Shown piece after piece: positions 42,972-51,345 of a stretch of 64,000 nt of DNA (its first letter is position 1; each line of letters starts with the position of its first letter). Below the pieces are notes generated by a model. That model had not been told where the DNA came from. It saw only the letters and a list, made by a program, of their open reading frames with translations, and made no database searches. The position numbers and the translations under genes were made by a program. Source of the DNA: Pseudescherichia sp031979925 (GTDB lineage: Bacteria > Pseudomonadota > Gammaproteobacteria > Enterobacterales > Enterobacteriaceae); assembly GCF_031979925.1 (NCBI RefSeq), contig NZ_DALZFB010000001.1, positions 496,001-560,000 on the forward strand, in the 5' to 3' direction.

Positions 42972-44330
42972 TCAGGAACCTGTTTTTCTGAACGTCAACG
43001 GAACAATGGTTTTGGCATCATACCGGGCGGTGCACTCGGCAATGTCGCTGGTGCCTGCGGTGCAGGCGATCTCCGGCATCGGGTAGCGAGTACCGTCGCT
43101 GCAGCGCGCGTGACCGCGGCTTTTAATCATCAATACGCCGGTGTCGTGCAGGCCAGAGAAGATCTCGGATCGGCAGACGATGTTTTTACCCTGTACGAGG
43201 CGAGCCGTGCCTTTGTTATTCTGGATCTGGAAGCGCAGCACAGGCGGCTTGCCAGTGACTTCGTCTTTAATATCCAGCATCACGCGCCAGCTGCCGTTGA
43301 GAAAACGGGTGCTGCCCGCTTTTACCTGACCGGCATCCATCACCAGCGCATCTTTAGGAATAGCGGTAATAGTCGGCTCGCTGGGTTTCTCCTCCGCTGG
43401 CTTAGGTGGTGCTTTGGCCTCGACCACTTCAGCCTGATGCAGCGGCAGTGCCGCCGTGAGCGCCGGAGCGGGTTCCACGCTGACAGGCGCAGGCGCGATG
43501 GCCTGCGGAGCCGCAGCGGCTGTTTTTTCAGTGGATGACGTTTCGCTCACCGCAGGCTGGTACGGCCAGAGCAGCGGGGCGGCAACGACGGCGACCACCA
43601 CGGCGGCCACCGGCAGCGCCCACCGGCCATAACGGCGCTTGTTAGGTGCAGGGGTAGCCTCAACGGCAGCAGCGGGAGCAACCGATACAGGCTGCGGCTC
43701 AGGCTGCGGCGGTTCGGGAGGTTGCTGGGTAGTTATCTCCGGCACGGCGACCAGCAGCGGCTCATCGGCTCTACTAAAGGTTGCCACGGCAGGCGCTTCC
43801 TCTTCCTCTTCGCTCTCTTCCGGCATAACGATAGGCGGGGCGGGCGGCTCCTCTTCCCGCAGACAGGCAAGAACGTCCTCGCGTGCGCTCTCATTGAGGT
43901 CAACAAAGCCCCAGAAGGTAATAACCGGTTTGCCATCCACCAGAAAGACGTGGTTCACGCCAGGAAACTGCAGCGCTTTCGCCAGCAGGGAGCCAAACAG
44001 CTGCTGGGCCGTTTTCGGCGACTGCAGGCTTTTCCGGCTCAGGGCCGCCGCGCTGTCGAGGGTGCTCTCCAGAAAGCGCAGGGCGCGGAAGCGAGACTCG
44101 TCGTCCGCCGCCTTCCAGCTTACCGCCCGGCCTTCAACCGGCGAGTACCAGTCCACGCGATCGCCGTCGTCGTTGATCTGCGGTATAGCGAGGCAGTCCA
44201 CCATCGCCTGCTGCTTGCGCAGGCGTAACGCTTCACGAATTTGCAATGCCGAATCAAAGACGGCCTGGCCGCCGCCGCCAACGGCCTGAAAATCATCCAG
44301 ATCGCCGCTACGCAAGAGAGTTTTTGCCAC
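42972..44330 (-). CDS. srfA: SrfA family protein, single-pass membrane protein
   Basis: A 452-residue protein, first gene of srfABC. Layout: cytoplasmic-looking domain (1-160), an acidic then Pro/Gln-rich linker (162-230: EESEEEEEAP, PPEPPQPEPQP), one membrane helix (237-256: ALPVAAVVVAVVAAPLLW), a Pro/Ala-rich stalk (258-335) and a C-terminal domain with six or so Cys residues (NIVCRSEI, HARCSD, IACTAG, IAECTAR) that could form disulfides in the periplasm. The start is GTG with GGATG upstream seven bases away. It is divergent from a dppA-like gene across 277 bases with no other gene. It may anchor SrfB/SrfC to the inner membrane. Confidence 0.83.
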   Translation of the reverse strand: MAKTLLRSGDLDDFQAVGGGGQAVFDSALQIREALRLRKQQAMVDCLAIPQINDDGDRVDWYSPVEGRAVSWKAADDESRFRALRFLESTLDSAAALSRKSLQSPKTAQQLFGSLLAKALQFPGVNHVFLVDGKPVITFWGFVDLNESAREDVLACLREEEPPAPPIVMPEESEEEEEAPAVATFSRADEPLLVAVPEITTQQPPEPPQPEPQPVSVAPAAAVEATPAPNKRRYGRWALPVAAVVVAVVAAPLLWPYQPAVSETSSTEKTAAAAPQAIAPAPVSVEPAPALTAALPLHQAEVVEAKAPPKPAEEKPSEPTITAIPKDALVMDAGQVKAGSTRFLNGSWRVMLDIKDEVTGKPPVLRFQIQNNKGTARLVQGKNIVCRSEIFSGLHDTGVLMIKSRGHARCSDGTRYPMPEIACTAGTSDIAECTARYDAKTIVPLTFRKTGS

Positions 44331-44607
44331 GTTTTCATCCCATAGACTTCTTCACGCCTCTACTTTACGAGATGTAATAGCAAGCAAACGGTGGAAGAGA
44401 GGCTAAAAGCGGTGAATTCTCGTGGCATTGCGCAGACGCTTTTCGCTTGACGTTTGCGGAATGACTTAAGGCAAACTAAACAGCGGAGAAAGGTGAAGAA
44501 ATCAGCAAAATCAGCTGCTTTGGCATAACCTGATAGTGATTCGTTATTTGCCTCATTTCGGCTGCTATGCTGAGATCACGTTTTAATAAAATAATAAGGT
44601 TTTAATT

Positions 44608-46221
44608 ATGTTTTCAGGAAATTTGTCTACCGGCAAAACGCTGCTCGCGCTGGCGCTCAGCACGTTTCTACCCACCAGCGCGGCATGGGCGGCGGCAAAA
44701 GATACCATCATTTACTGCTCCGAAGCCTCTCCGGAATCCTTCAACCCGCAGATCGCCAGCTCTGGCCCCAGCTTTGTCGCCAGCTCGCAGACGCTCTATA
44801 ACCGCCTGATCAACTTCGATCCGGTAAAGAATACCCCGGTGCCGTCGCTGGCCACCAGTTGGACTATCTCCCCGGACGGTAAAACCTATACTTTTACCCT
44901 GCGCCAGGGCGTTAAATTCAACAGCAATAAATTCTTCAAGCCGACCCGCGACTTTAACGCCGACGACGTGATCTTCTCGGTGCTGCGGCAGAAAGATGCT
45001 AATCACCCGTACCACAACGTCTCTCAGGGCAACTACGAATACTTCAACGATGTCGGCCTCGACAAGCTGATCAAAGAGGTGAAGAAGGTCGATGACTACC
45101 ACGTCCAGTTTGTACTGAACGAACCGAACGCTGCGTTCCTTGCCGACTGGGGCATGGACTTCGCCTCGATCCTCTCTGCGGAGTATGCGGATGCGATGCT
45201 GAAAAAGGGCACGCCGGAGAACGTTGACACCTGGCCAATCGGTACCGGACCTTATGCCCTGCAGCAGTACAATCGTGACGCACTGATTCGCTATATCGCC
45301 AACCCGAATTACTGGGACGGTGAGGTGCCGACGAAGCATCTGATCTTCTCTATCACGCCAAACGTTGAGACGCGGCTGGCGAAGCTGCAAACCAACGAGT
45401 GCCAGATCATTCCCGCGCCGTCTCCGGTTCAGTTCGACGTGATCAAAAAGAACAAGGATCTGGCCCTGCACTCGGTTGATGCGCTGAACGTCGGCTATCT
45501 GGCATTTAACACTGAGAAAAAACCGTTCGATAACGCGCTGGTGCGCCAGGCCCTGAACTATGCCACTGACAAAAAGGCCATTGTCAACGCCGTCTTCTTA
45601 GGCTCCGGCACGGTAGCAAAATCGCCGCTGCCGCCAAATATGCTTGGCTTTAACAAAGACCTGAAGGATTACCCTTACGATCCAGAGAAGGCCAAAGCGC
45701 TACTGAAACAGGCGGGTCTGGAGCAGGGCGCGGAGGTCACGCTGTGGTCAATGCCGGTCCAGCGTCCCTACAACCCGAACTCGAAGCGTATTGCAGAGAT
45801 GATCCAGAGCGACTGGGCGAAGGTGGGCGTGAAGGCCAAAATCGTCTCCTACGAGTGGGGCGAATACCTCTCCGGGATGCGCAAAGGCGAGCATGACTCA
45901 GCGCTGTTTGGCTGGATGTCCGACAACGGCGATCCAGACAACTTTGCCGACGTGCTGCTGGGCTGCGACAGCATTGAAACCGGCTCCAACGCCGCACGCT
46001 GGTGTGATAAAACCTACGATGGGCTAGTGAAAAAAGCGAAGCTGACCTCCGTGCCGGAGGATCGGGCTAAGCTTTACTCTCAGGCGCAGGAGGTGTTCTA
46101 TCAGCAGGCGCCGTGGATCGCCCTGGCAAACGGTAAAACCTTCTATGCCACCCGCAGCAACGTAACCGGGTATAGTGTTAGCCTGATGGGCAGTGATTTC
46201 TCAAAAGCCAAAATCAACTAA
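44608..46221 (+). CDS. Second orphan DppA-like periplasmic peptide-binding protein
   Basis: A 537-residue SBP_bac_5 family protein with a Sec signal ending SAAWA-AAKDTIIYCSE near residue 30. It shares long blocks with the paralogue at 17.9 kb: GKTYTFTLRQGVKFNSNKFF, FNADDVIFSVLRQKDANHPY, LWSMPVQRPYNPNSKRIAEM and SYEWGEYL. The Cys pair of the family loop is kept (LLGCDSIETGSNAARWCDK). No transporter permease or ATPase is adjacent, so it would use a shared Dpp-type channel. AAGG lies eight or so bases before the ATG. ydcY starts only 17 bases downstream with no terminator, so the two may be co-transcribed. Confidence 0.92.
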   Translation: MFSGNLSTGKTLLALALSTFLPTSAAWAAAKDTIIYCSEASPESFNPQIASSGPSFVASSQTLYNRLINFDPVKNTPVPSLATSWTISPDGKTYTFTLRQGVKFNSNKFFKPTRDFNADDVIFSVLRQKDANHPYHNVSQGNYEYFNDVGLDKLIKEVKKVDDYHVQFVLNEPNAAFLADWGMDFASILSAEYADAMLKKGTPENVDTWPIGTGPYALQQYNRDALIRYIANPNYWDGEVPTKHLIFSITPNVETRLAKLQTNECQIIPAPSPVQFDVIKKNKDLALHSVDALNVGYLAFNTEKKPFDNALVRQALNYATDKKAIVNAVFLGSGTVAKSPLPPNMLGFNKDLKDYPYDPEKAKALLKQAGLEQGAEVTLWSMPVQRPYNPNSKRIAEMIQSDWAKVGVKAKIVSYEWGEYLSGMRKGEHDSALFGWMSDNGDPDNFADVLLGCDSIETGSNAARWCDKTYDGLVKKAKLTSVPEDRAKLYSQAQEVFYQQAPWIALANGKTFYATRSNVTGYSVSLMGSDFSKAKIN

Positions 46222-46238
46222 CAGACACAGGAGAGGAT

Positions 46239-46472
46239 ATGTCGCATTTGGAAGAGGTGGTCGCACATGTGGATGACGTTATCAAGGAGAGCGTGATTGC
46301 GCATATGAACGAGCTGCTGGTCGCGCTCAGCGATGACGCAGAGCTGAGCCGGGAGGATCGCTACGCCCAGCAGCAGCGTCTGCGCAACGCCATCGCCCAC
46401 CACGGGCGCCACCACAAGGAAGAGATGGAAGCGCGTCGCGAACAGCTCACCAAAGATGGCGTTATACTCTAA
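46239..46472 (+). CDS. ydcY: YdcY, DUF2526 family small protein
   Basis: A 77-residue protein, the same length as E. coli YdcY and near-identical (MSHLEEVVAHVDDVIKESVIAHMNELLVALSDDAELSREDRYAQQQRLR). It is helical, charged and His-rich near HHGRHHKEEM; function unknown. AGGAGAGG lies just before the ATG. A REP element follows the stop codon. Confidence 0.93.
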   Translation: MSHLEEVVAHVDDVIKESVIAHMNELLVALSDDAELSREDRYAQQQRLRNAIAHHGRHHKEEMEARREQLTKDGVIL

Positions 46473-46480
46473 CCGTAAAC

Positions 46481-46507
46481 GCCGGGCGGCGCTCACGCTT
46501 GCCCGGC
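46481..46507. repeat. Single REP element between ydcY and ydcZ
   Basis: GCCGGGCGGCGCTCACGCTT followed by GCCCGGC, a canonical REP unit in the gap of two convergent genes. It can fold into a stem and may also end transcripts. Confidence 0.85.
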
Positions 46508-46515
46508 TTGCGCCG

Positions 46516-46965
46516 CTACCACTGGCGTCTGGCCACTAACCACGCGCCAATCACCAGCAATACCGCTCCGCATACCGGGCCGATCAGCGCCCTCAGCGGT
46601 ACGCCGTGGCTTTTTACCAGATCCATCACCAGCCCGCCGATCAGTTGACTGGCGACCAGCACCGCGATAGTGGTTGCCGCGCCGACATACTGATAGCCGC
46701 TGATGCTGGCAAAAACAAAGAACGACCCGAGCAGACCGGGGATCAGCGTCCACCAGCGCACCGTTGCTGCCAGCTCGCTAAATCCAGCCAGCCCATATTT
46801 CATCAGCAGAATCGAGACAAACAGAACGATACCCACCAGCGAGTTGAGCAGCATCGCAATCAGCACGGTGGAAGAGGACTGGGTGATGCGCACCATAAGC
46901 GTATTTTGCACCACCAGCCCGATACCCGCCGCTGCCAGGAACAGCAGGGTCAACGACTGGTTCAT
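46516..46965 (-). CDS. ydcZ: YdcZ, DUF606/DMT-superfamily membrane protein
   Basis: A 149-residue membrane protein with five hydrophobic segments, starting MNQSLTLLFLAAAGIGLVVQNTLMVRI, and like E. coli YdcZ in length. Half-size members of the drug/metabolite transporter superfamily of this kind probably dimerise; substrate unknown. The ATG overlaps the mnaT stop (ATGA), so it is translated after mnaT. Confidence 0.92.
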   Translation of the reverse strand: MNQSLTLLFLAAAGIGLVVQNTLMVRITQSSSTVLIAMLLNSLVGIVLFVSILLMKYGLAGFSELAATVRWWTLIPGLLGSFFVFASISGYQYVGAATTIAVLVASQLIGGLVMDLVKSHGVPLRALIGPVCGAVLLVIGAWLVARRQW

Positions 46966-47480
46966 GCAATAGCATCCGGTTCACTGCGATCGTCCAGCTG
47001 CAGATGCATAAAGGTGAGATCAAGCCAGCGGCCAAACTTGGTGCCGACCTGCGGCATTTGGGCGGTGGTCACAAAGCCTAGCTTCTCATGCAGATGAATA
47101 GAGGCTGCGTTCTGCGATTCGATCCCGGCAACCATCACGTGCTTACCGATGCGTTTTGCCTCCTCAATCAGGCGGACCATTAGCGCCTGGCCCAGGCCTT
47201 TCCCCTGATGATCCGGGTGAATATAGACCGAGTGCTCTACCGTGTGGCGGAAGCCGTCAAAGGCGCGCCAGTCGCCGAAAGCCGCGTAGCCGGTGATCTC
47301 ACCGTTCTCTTCGCTGACCAGCACCGGATAGCCCATGAGGGTACGGGCCTCAAACCAGGCAATGCGGTTGTCAGCGTCAACGGTCTGGTCGTTCCAGATA
47401 GCGGCGGTATGCAGTACGGCGTGGTTGTAGATAGCGGCGATAGCGGCGCAGTCGTCTTTGTCCGCGTAGCGAATGGTCAT
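46962..47480 (-). CDS. mnaT: L-amino acid (methionine-type) N-acyltransferase MnaT (YncA)
   Basis: GNAT enzyme of 172 residues (E. coli 172) that acetylates methionine and related compounds such as methionine sulfoximine and phenylalanine. The acetyl-CoA motif is VYIHPDHQGKGLGQALMVRLIEEAK at about 85-110, with NAASIHLHEKLGFVTTAQMPQVGTKFGRWLDL near the C-terminus as in phosphinothricin-type acetyltransferases. It is divergent from curA across 129 bases and coupled to ydcZ. Confidence 0.95.
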   Translation of the reverse strand: MTIRYADKDDCAAIAAIYNHAVLHTAAIWNDQTVDADNRIAWFEARTLMGYPVLVSEENGEITGYAAFGDWRAFDGFRHTVEHSVYIHPDHQGKGLGQALMVRLIEEAKRIGKHVMVAGIESQNAASIHLHEKLGFVTTAQMPQVGTKFGRWLDLTFMHLQLDDRSEPDAIA

Positions 47481-47609
47481 GCTTAAAACCTCAGAGAATA
47501 TGCACGGAATAGTCTGTTATGAATACTATTACATGACGCAGAATGTCAAAGCAAAGAGAGGCGTAAGACGCTACGCTGAAAGGATGTTTAACCGTCGAAG
47601 GAGACTAAC

Positions 47610-48647
47610 GTGAGTCAAGAACAACAGCGTAACCGCCAGTGGCTACTGGCTTCCCGCCCGCATGGCGCGCCGGTTGCTGAAAACTTTCGCCTCGAAGAGA
47701 GCGATATTCCTTCGCCAAAATCCGGCCAGCTACTGCTGCGCACCGTCTATCTCTCCCTCGATCCTTACATGCGCGGTCGCATGAGTGATGAACCCTCCTA
47801 TGCCGATCCGGTCAATATTGGGGATGTGATGTGCGGGGGTACGGTGAGCCAGGTGGTCACTTCTGAGCATCCGGACTATGCCGAAGGGGAGTGGGTGTTA
47901 GGCTACGACGGCTGGCAGGCGTATGCCATATCGAACGGCGAGGGGCTGGTCAAGCTGGACAAGAGCCTTGAGCACCCCTCCTGGGCGTTGGGCGTGCTGG
48001 GAATGCCCGGCTTTACCGCCTACATGGGGCTGCTGGACATTGGTCAGCCTAAGTCAGGTGAGACGCTGGTCGTTGCGGCGGCAACCGGTCCGGTCGGGGC
48101 GACGGTCGGGCAGATTGGCAAGATCAAAGGCCTGCGGGTGGTGGGCGTCGCGGGCGGCGAAGAGAAGTGCCGTCACGCCGTCGAGACGCTGGGCTTCGAC
48201 GCCTGTATCGATCATCACGCCGATGACTTTGCCGAACAGCTAAAACACGCCTGCCCGCAGGGAATCGATGTCTATTATGAAAACGTCGGTGGTAAAGTGT
48301 TTGATGCGGTGCTGCCGCTGCTGAATACCGCCGCCCGGGTGCCGGTCTGTGGCCTGGTGAGCGGCTATAACGCCACCGATCTGCCGCCGGGGCCTGATCG
48401 CCTACCGCTGCTGATGGGCACGATTTTGAAGAAGCGTATCCGGATGCAGGGATTTATCATTACCCAGGATTACGGCGACCGTATCGACGAGTTTCAACAG
48501 GAGATGGGTAAATGGGTTCAGGAGGGCAAAATTCACTATCGCGAGCAGATCGTTGATGGTCTGGAAAATGCGCCGGAAGCATTTATCGGTCTGCTGGAGG
48601 GCAGGAACTTTGGCAAGGTTGTCATTCGTGTAGCCAGCGAGAAATAA
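47610..48647 (+). CDS. curA: NADPH-dependent curcumin/alkenal reductase CurA (YncB)
   Basis: A medium-chain reductase of the zinc-free leukotriene B4 dehydrogenase group, 345 residues as in E. coli, where it reduces curcumin in two steps and other alkenals. The NADPH-binding region is ETLVVAAATGPVGATVGQIGKIKG (about 150-172), followed by YYENVGGKVFDAVLPLLN and FIITQDYGDR. The start is GTG with a perfect AAGGAGA six bases upstream. It is the gene before mcbR, as in E. coli. Confidence 0.95.
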   Translation: MSQEQQRNRQWLLASRPHGAPVAENFRLEESDIPSPKSGQLLLRTVYLSLDPYMRGRMSDEPSYADPVNIGDVMCGGTVSQVVTSEHPDYAEGEWVLGYDGWQAYAISNGEGLVKLDKSLEHPSWALGVLGMPGFTAYMGLLDIGQPKSGETLVVAAATGPVGATVGQIGKIKGLRVVGVAGGEEKCRHAVETLGFDACIDHHADDFAEQLKHACPQGIDVYYENVGGKVFDAVLPLLNTAARVPVCGLVSGYNATDLPPGPDRLPLLMGTILKKRIRMQGFIITQDYGDRIDEFQQEMGKWVQEGKIHYREQIVDGLENAPEAFIGLLEGRNFGKVVIRVASEK

Positions 48648-48721
48648 AGTTAAGCAGCACTAAAATGCTTAATAAAAAATCAGGCAATTTTATTAATTAT
48701 TGTCTTTAATTAAGCATAGCT

Positions 48722-48751
48722 ACATCAGCGAAGCGTAAGTTTCGCTGATGT
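48722..48751. other. Strong hairpin in the curA-mcbR gap
   Basis: Eleven-base perfect stem ACATCAGCGAA / TTCGCTGATGT with an eight-base loop, in a 250-base AT-rich gap. No T-run follows in either direction. A weaker inverted repeat TTAAGCA / TGCTTAA (48650-48672) lies just after curA. It could end the curA mRNA or act as a binding site. Confidence 0.5.
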
Positions 48752-48900
48752 ATATTAATATGCATAATTAATAACTTTTAGTTCTAACGTTTTGCGTTAA
48801 TCCAATACCAGGCATCTCTATACCTACTATATCTTATGGTTCGTGTGCGAATAATCACACGATTGGGTGAAAAGTAATAAGTATTCGACAGGACATGAAT

Positions 48901-49566
48901 ATGCTTGATTTGGAAAAAGCGCAGCGTCTGAGCCTCACTCAGCAGGTTGAAGTTAGTTTAAAAAATGCATTAATCGTCGGTGCGCTCAAGCCAGGCGCAC
49001 GGCTGATTACAAAAGAAATTGCTGACCAGCTCGGAACCAGTATTACCCCCGTGCGCGAGGCGTTATTACGTTTAGTCTCCTCGGGCGCGCTGCATGCCAC
49101 TCCAGCGCAGGCTTTTTTGGTTCCGGAAGTGAGCCAGCAGACCCACCGTGAGATAACCGAAATACGTAAGCAGCTTGAATCAATGGCCGTCAGTGCTGCC
49201 TGCAGTAAAATGACCGATGATAAACTTGGACAGCTGCGGCTGCTGGCTAATACCTTTAACGAAGCCAGACTGGGCGGGAACGTGGAACAGGCGTTGCAGG
49301 CCAACCGAAGCTTTCGCTTTCGCCTTTACGAATATGCTGAGATGCCGACGCTGCTATCGCTGATCGAGCAGCTGTGGGTGCGCATTGGGCCTTGCTTTAA
49401 TCACCTCTATCCGGTCTCTGAAGAGCTGGCTCACGGTCATCATGATTATGTTGATCTGTTAGATGCCCTGGAGAGGGGCGATAGCGATGCCAGCCAGAAG
49501 TCTATTCTCTGCGTCATTGATATGGGCGTGAACATTGTTCAACCGCAATTTAAAGGTGCACCTTAG
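48901..49566 (+). CDS. mcbR: GntR/FadR-type transcriptional regulator McbR (YncC)
   Basis: A 221-residue regulator, the same length as E. coli McbR, which represses the mcbA colanic-acid-linked gene, affects biofilm mucoidy and also controls pqqU in E. coli literature as I recall. The winged helix is at 10-75 (SLTQQVEVSLKNALIVGALKPGARLITKEIADQLGTSITPVREALLRL). The FadR-type C-terminal domain has the probable metal or ligand ligands in NRSFRFRLYEYAEMP and GHHDYVDLLDAL. The ATG at 48901 has AGGAC eight bases upstream; an ATG two codons earlier is too close to it. Confidence 0.93.
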   Translation: MLDLEKAQRLSLTQQVEVSLKNALIVGALKPGARLITKEIADQLGTSITPVREALLRLVSSGALHATPAQAFLVPEVSQQTHREITEIRKQLESMAVSAACSKMTDDKLGQLRLLANTFNEARLGGNVEQALQANRSFRFRLYEYAEMPTLLSLIEQLWVRIGPCFNHLYPVSEELAHGHHDYVDLLDALERGDSDASQKSILCVIDMGVNIVQPQFKGAP

Positions 49567-49593
49567 CTCCTCTGTTAAGATTGCTTTGTAACA

Positions 49594-49623
49594 GCTTCCC
49601 TGAGGAGTTTGCATCAGGGAAGC
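49594..49623 (+). terminator. Hairpin after mcbR, probable terminator
   Basis: Ten-base perfect stem GCTTCCCTGA / TCAGGGAAGC with a ten-base loop, 28 bases after the mcbR stop, followed after about 12 bases by TTTTT. Confidence 0.55.
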
Positions 49624-49662
49624 ATCACCATCACATTTTTACTATTCTCTCTGCCGATCGCG

Positions 49663-49689
49663 TTAATTACCCTCCACCATTGCCGATAA
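49663..49689 (+). promoter_or_regulatory. Sigma-28 (FliA) promoter of the chemoreceptor gene
   Basis: The -10 GCCGATAA is an exact match to the FliA consensus. It is preceded at exactly 11 bases by TTAATTAC, a fair match to the -35 element TAAAGTTT. It lies 52 bases upstream of the receptor start. Confidence 0.85.
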
Positions 49690-49740
49690 CCCTTTTATGC
49701 GCAGTTGGGCGCTAACATTATGCTTGGGCAAGGAGAGGGT

Positions 49741-51291
49741 ATGTTTTTAAACCGACGATTACGCGATATCACCATCAGCAAAAAACTGTCGGTGGGATTT
49801 GGTCTGGTTCTGCTGCTGGTGGCAATTGCCACGATCCTCAGCGTTATGCGTTTTAAAGAGATCCGCAGCGTTTATGATAAAACTAACCTGATTTATAATA
49901 TTAATATTGAAGTATTTCAGGCCAAGATAAATCGGCTGAAATACTTTTATAGCGGCGATGAAAAATCGGGTCAGGCGCTGGCAAGCTATGTTAACCACGC
50001 CGCTGAGCTTACCGCCTCCGCGAAAGATCTTGCCTGGACCGAGGCTGAAACAGCGTTGCTCCATACCCTTGAGGCGCATCTTGGCGACTTTCAGACCAGC
50101 GTAAGCGCTATGCAGAGCGCAACTGCCGCGCTCAATCCGCTCCGTGCCGACGGAAACCAGGCGGGCAGCGCAGAGATGCAGCAGCTTCAGGCCGCTGAGG
50201 ATCGGGTCAAAGTTGCCGGGGATAACAGCAGCGCCGATATCAAACTCATTATCGCCTCGGTTAAGGCCCATAACGATGAGCTGGCCTACAGCTCAAGCAC
50301 CGTGACCGCCGTGATTGGCGGCGTCGCCATTCTGATCGGTATTATTGTTTCCTGGTGGGTGATCCGCCAGATTACCCGGCCGGTGCAACACAACCTGAGA
50401 CTGGCAGAGCGCATTGCCAGCGGCGATCTCAGCTCGATGATAGAGGCTCAGGGCGGCGACGAGCTGGGTAAACTCACCGGGGCGATGGCGAAGATGAATC
50501 TCCGCCTGCGGGAGATGATCCACGAGGTGCGCAGCAGCGTTGCCCAGGTCTCCCACGCGGCCAGCGAGATAGCCGACGGCAATACCGATCTCTCCTCCCG
50601 TACCGAGCAGCAGGCGGCAGCGGTGGTGCAGACTGCCGCCAGCATGGAGGAGCTAACGGCGACGGTGAGGAACAATGCCGATAACGCCCGCCATGCCAGC
50701 AAGCTGGCCGCCGAGGCCTCCAGCACTGCCAGCCAGGGCGGCAGCGTCATGCGCGACGTGGTCAATACCATGGGCGATATTCACGCCAGCTCGCAAAAAA
50801 TTGCTGATATTACGGCGGTGATCAACAGCATTGCCTTCCAGACCAATATTCTGGCGCTGAACGCGGCGGTGGAAGCTGCGCGGGCGGGTGAACAGGGGCG
50901 GGGCTTTGCGGTGGTGGCCAGCGAGGTGCGCAGCCTCTCCCAGCGCAGCTCCCAGGCGGCAAAAGATATTGAACAGCTGATTGGCGAGTCGGTATCCCGC
51001 ATCAGCACCGGCAGCGAGCTGGTGGCGAAGGCGGGGCAGACCATGGAGCAGGTGGTCGACGCGGTGACCCGGGTAAACGATATTATGGGCGAGATCTCCT
51101 CCGCGTCGGAAGAGCAGAGCCGGGGTATTGAGCAGATTGCCCGTGCGGTAGGCGAACTGGACAGCACTACCCAGCAGAATGCCACCCTGGTCAGCGCCTC
51201 GTCGCTGGCGGCGGGATCCCTGGAGGAGCAGGCGCAGCTGCTGGCCCAGCTGGTGGCGGCGTTCCGTCTGGATCGGCCGGTGACAGCCTAA
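49741..51291 (+). CDS. Methyl-accepting chemotaxis protein
   Basis: A 516-residue transmembrane chemoreceptor. Membrane helix 1 is at 18-36, a periplasmic four-helix-bundle sensor at 37-186, membrane helix 2 at about 188-208, HAMP at 209-261, and the signalling domain at 262-516 with the hairpin tip INSIAFQTNILALNAAVEAA. The sensor has no clear Arg pattern that would name an amino-acid ligand. The protein ends FRLDRPVTA and lacks the NWETF tether seen on the receptor at the window start, so its methylation would rely on other receptors. The start has AGGAGAGGGT just upstream; 12 more codons are open before it. It is inserted between mcbR and pqqU relative to E. coli. Confidence 0.95.
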   Translation: MFLNRRLRDITISKKLSVGFGLVLLLVAIATILSVMRFKEIRSVYDKTNLIYNINIEVFQAKINRLKYFYSGDEKSGQALASYVNHAAELTASAKDLAWTEAETALLHTLEAHLGDFQTSVSAMQSATAALNPLRADGNQAGSAEMQQLQAAEDRVKVAGDNSSADIKLIIASVKAHNDELAYSSSTVTAVIGGVAILIGIIVSWWVIRQITRPVQHNLRLAERIASGDLSSMIEAQGGDELGKLTGAMAKMNLRLREMIHEVRSSVAQVSHAASEIADGNTDLSSRTEQQAAAVVQTAASMEELTATVRNNADNARHASKLAAEASSTASQGGSVMRDVVNTMGDIHASSQKIADITAVINSIAFQTNILALNAAVEAARAGEQGRGFAVVASEVRSLSQRSSQAAKDIEQLIGESVSRISTGSELVAKAGQTMEQVVDAVTRVNDIMGEISSASEEQSRGIEQIARAVGELDSTTQQNATLVSASSLAAGSLEEQAQLLAQLVAAFRLDRPVTA

Positions 51292-51325
51292 AAAAAATGC
51301 CCGGCAGCATTTTAGCTACCGGGCA
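51291..51325 (-). terminator. Intrinsic terminator of pqqU
   Basis: Stem TGCCCGG / CCGGGCA with a 14-base loop, followed on the minus strand by seven T. It overlaps the end of the convergent chemoreceptor gene. Confidence 0.85.
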
Positions 51326-51345
51326 TCAGCAGGGACTAATAAGCG

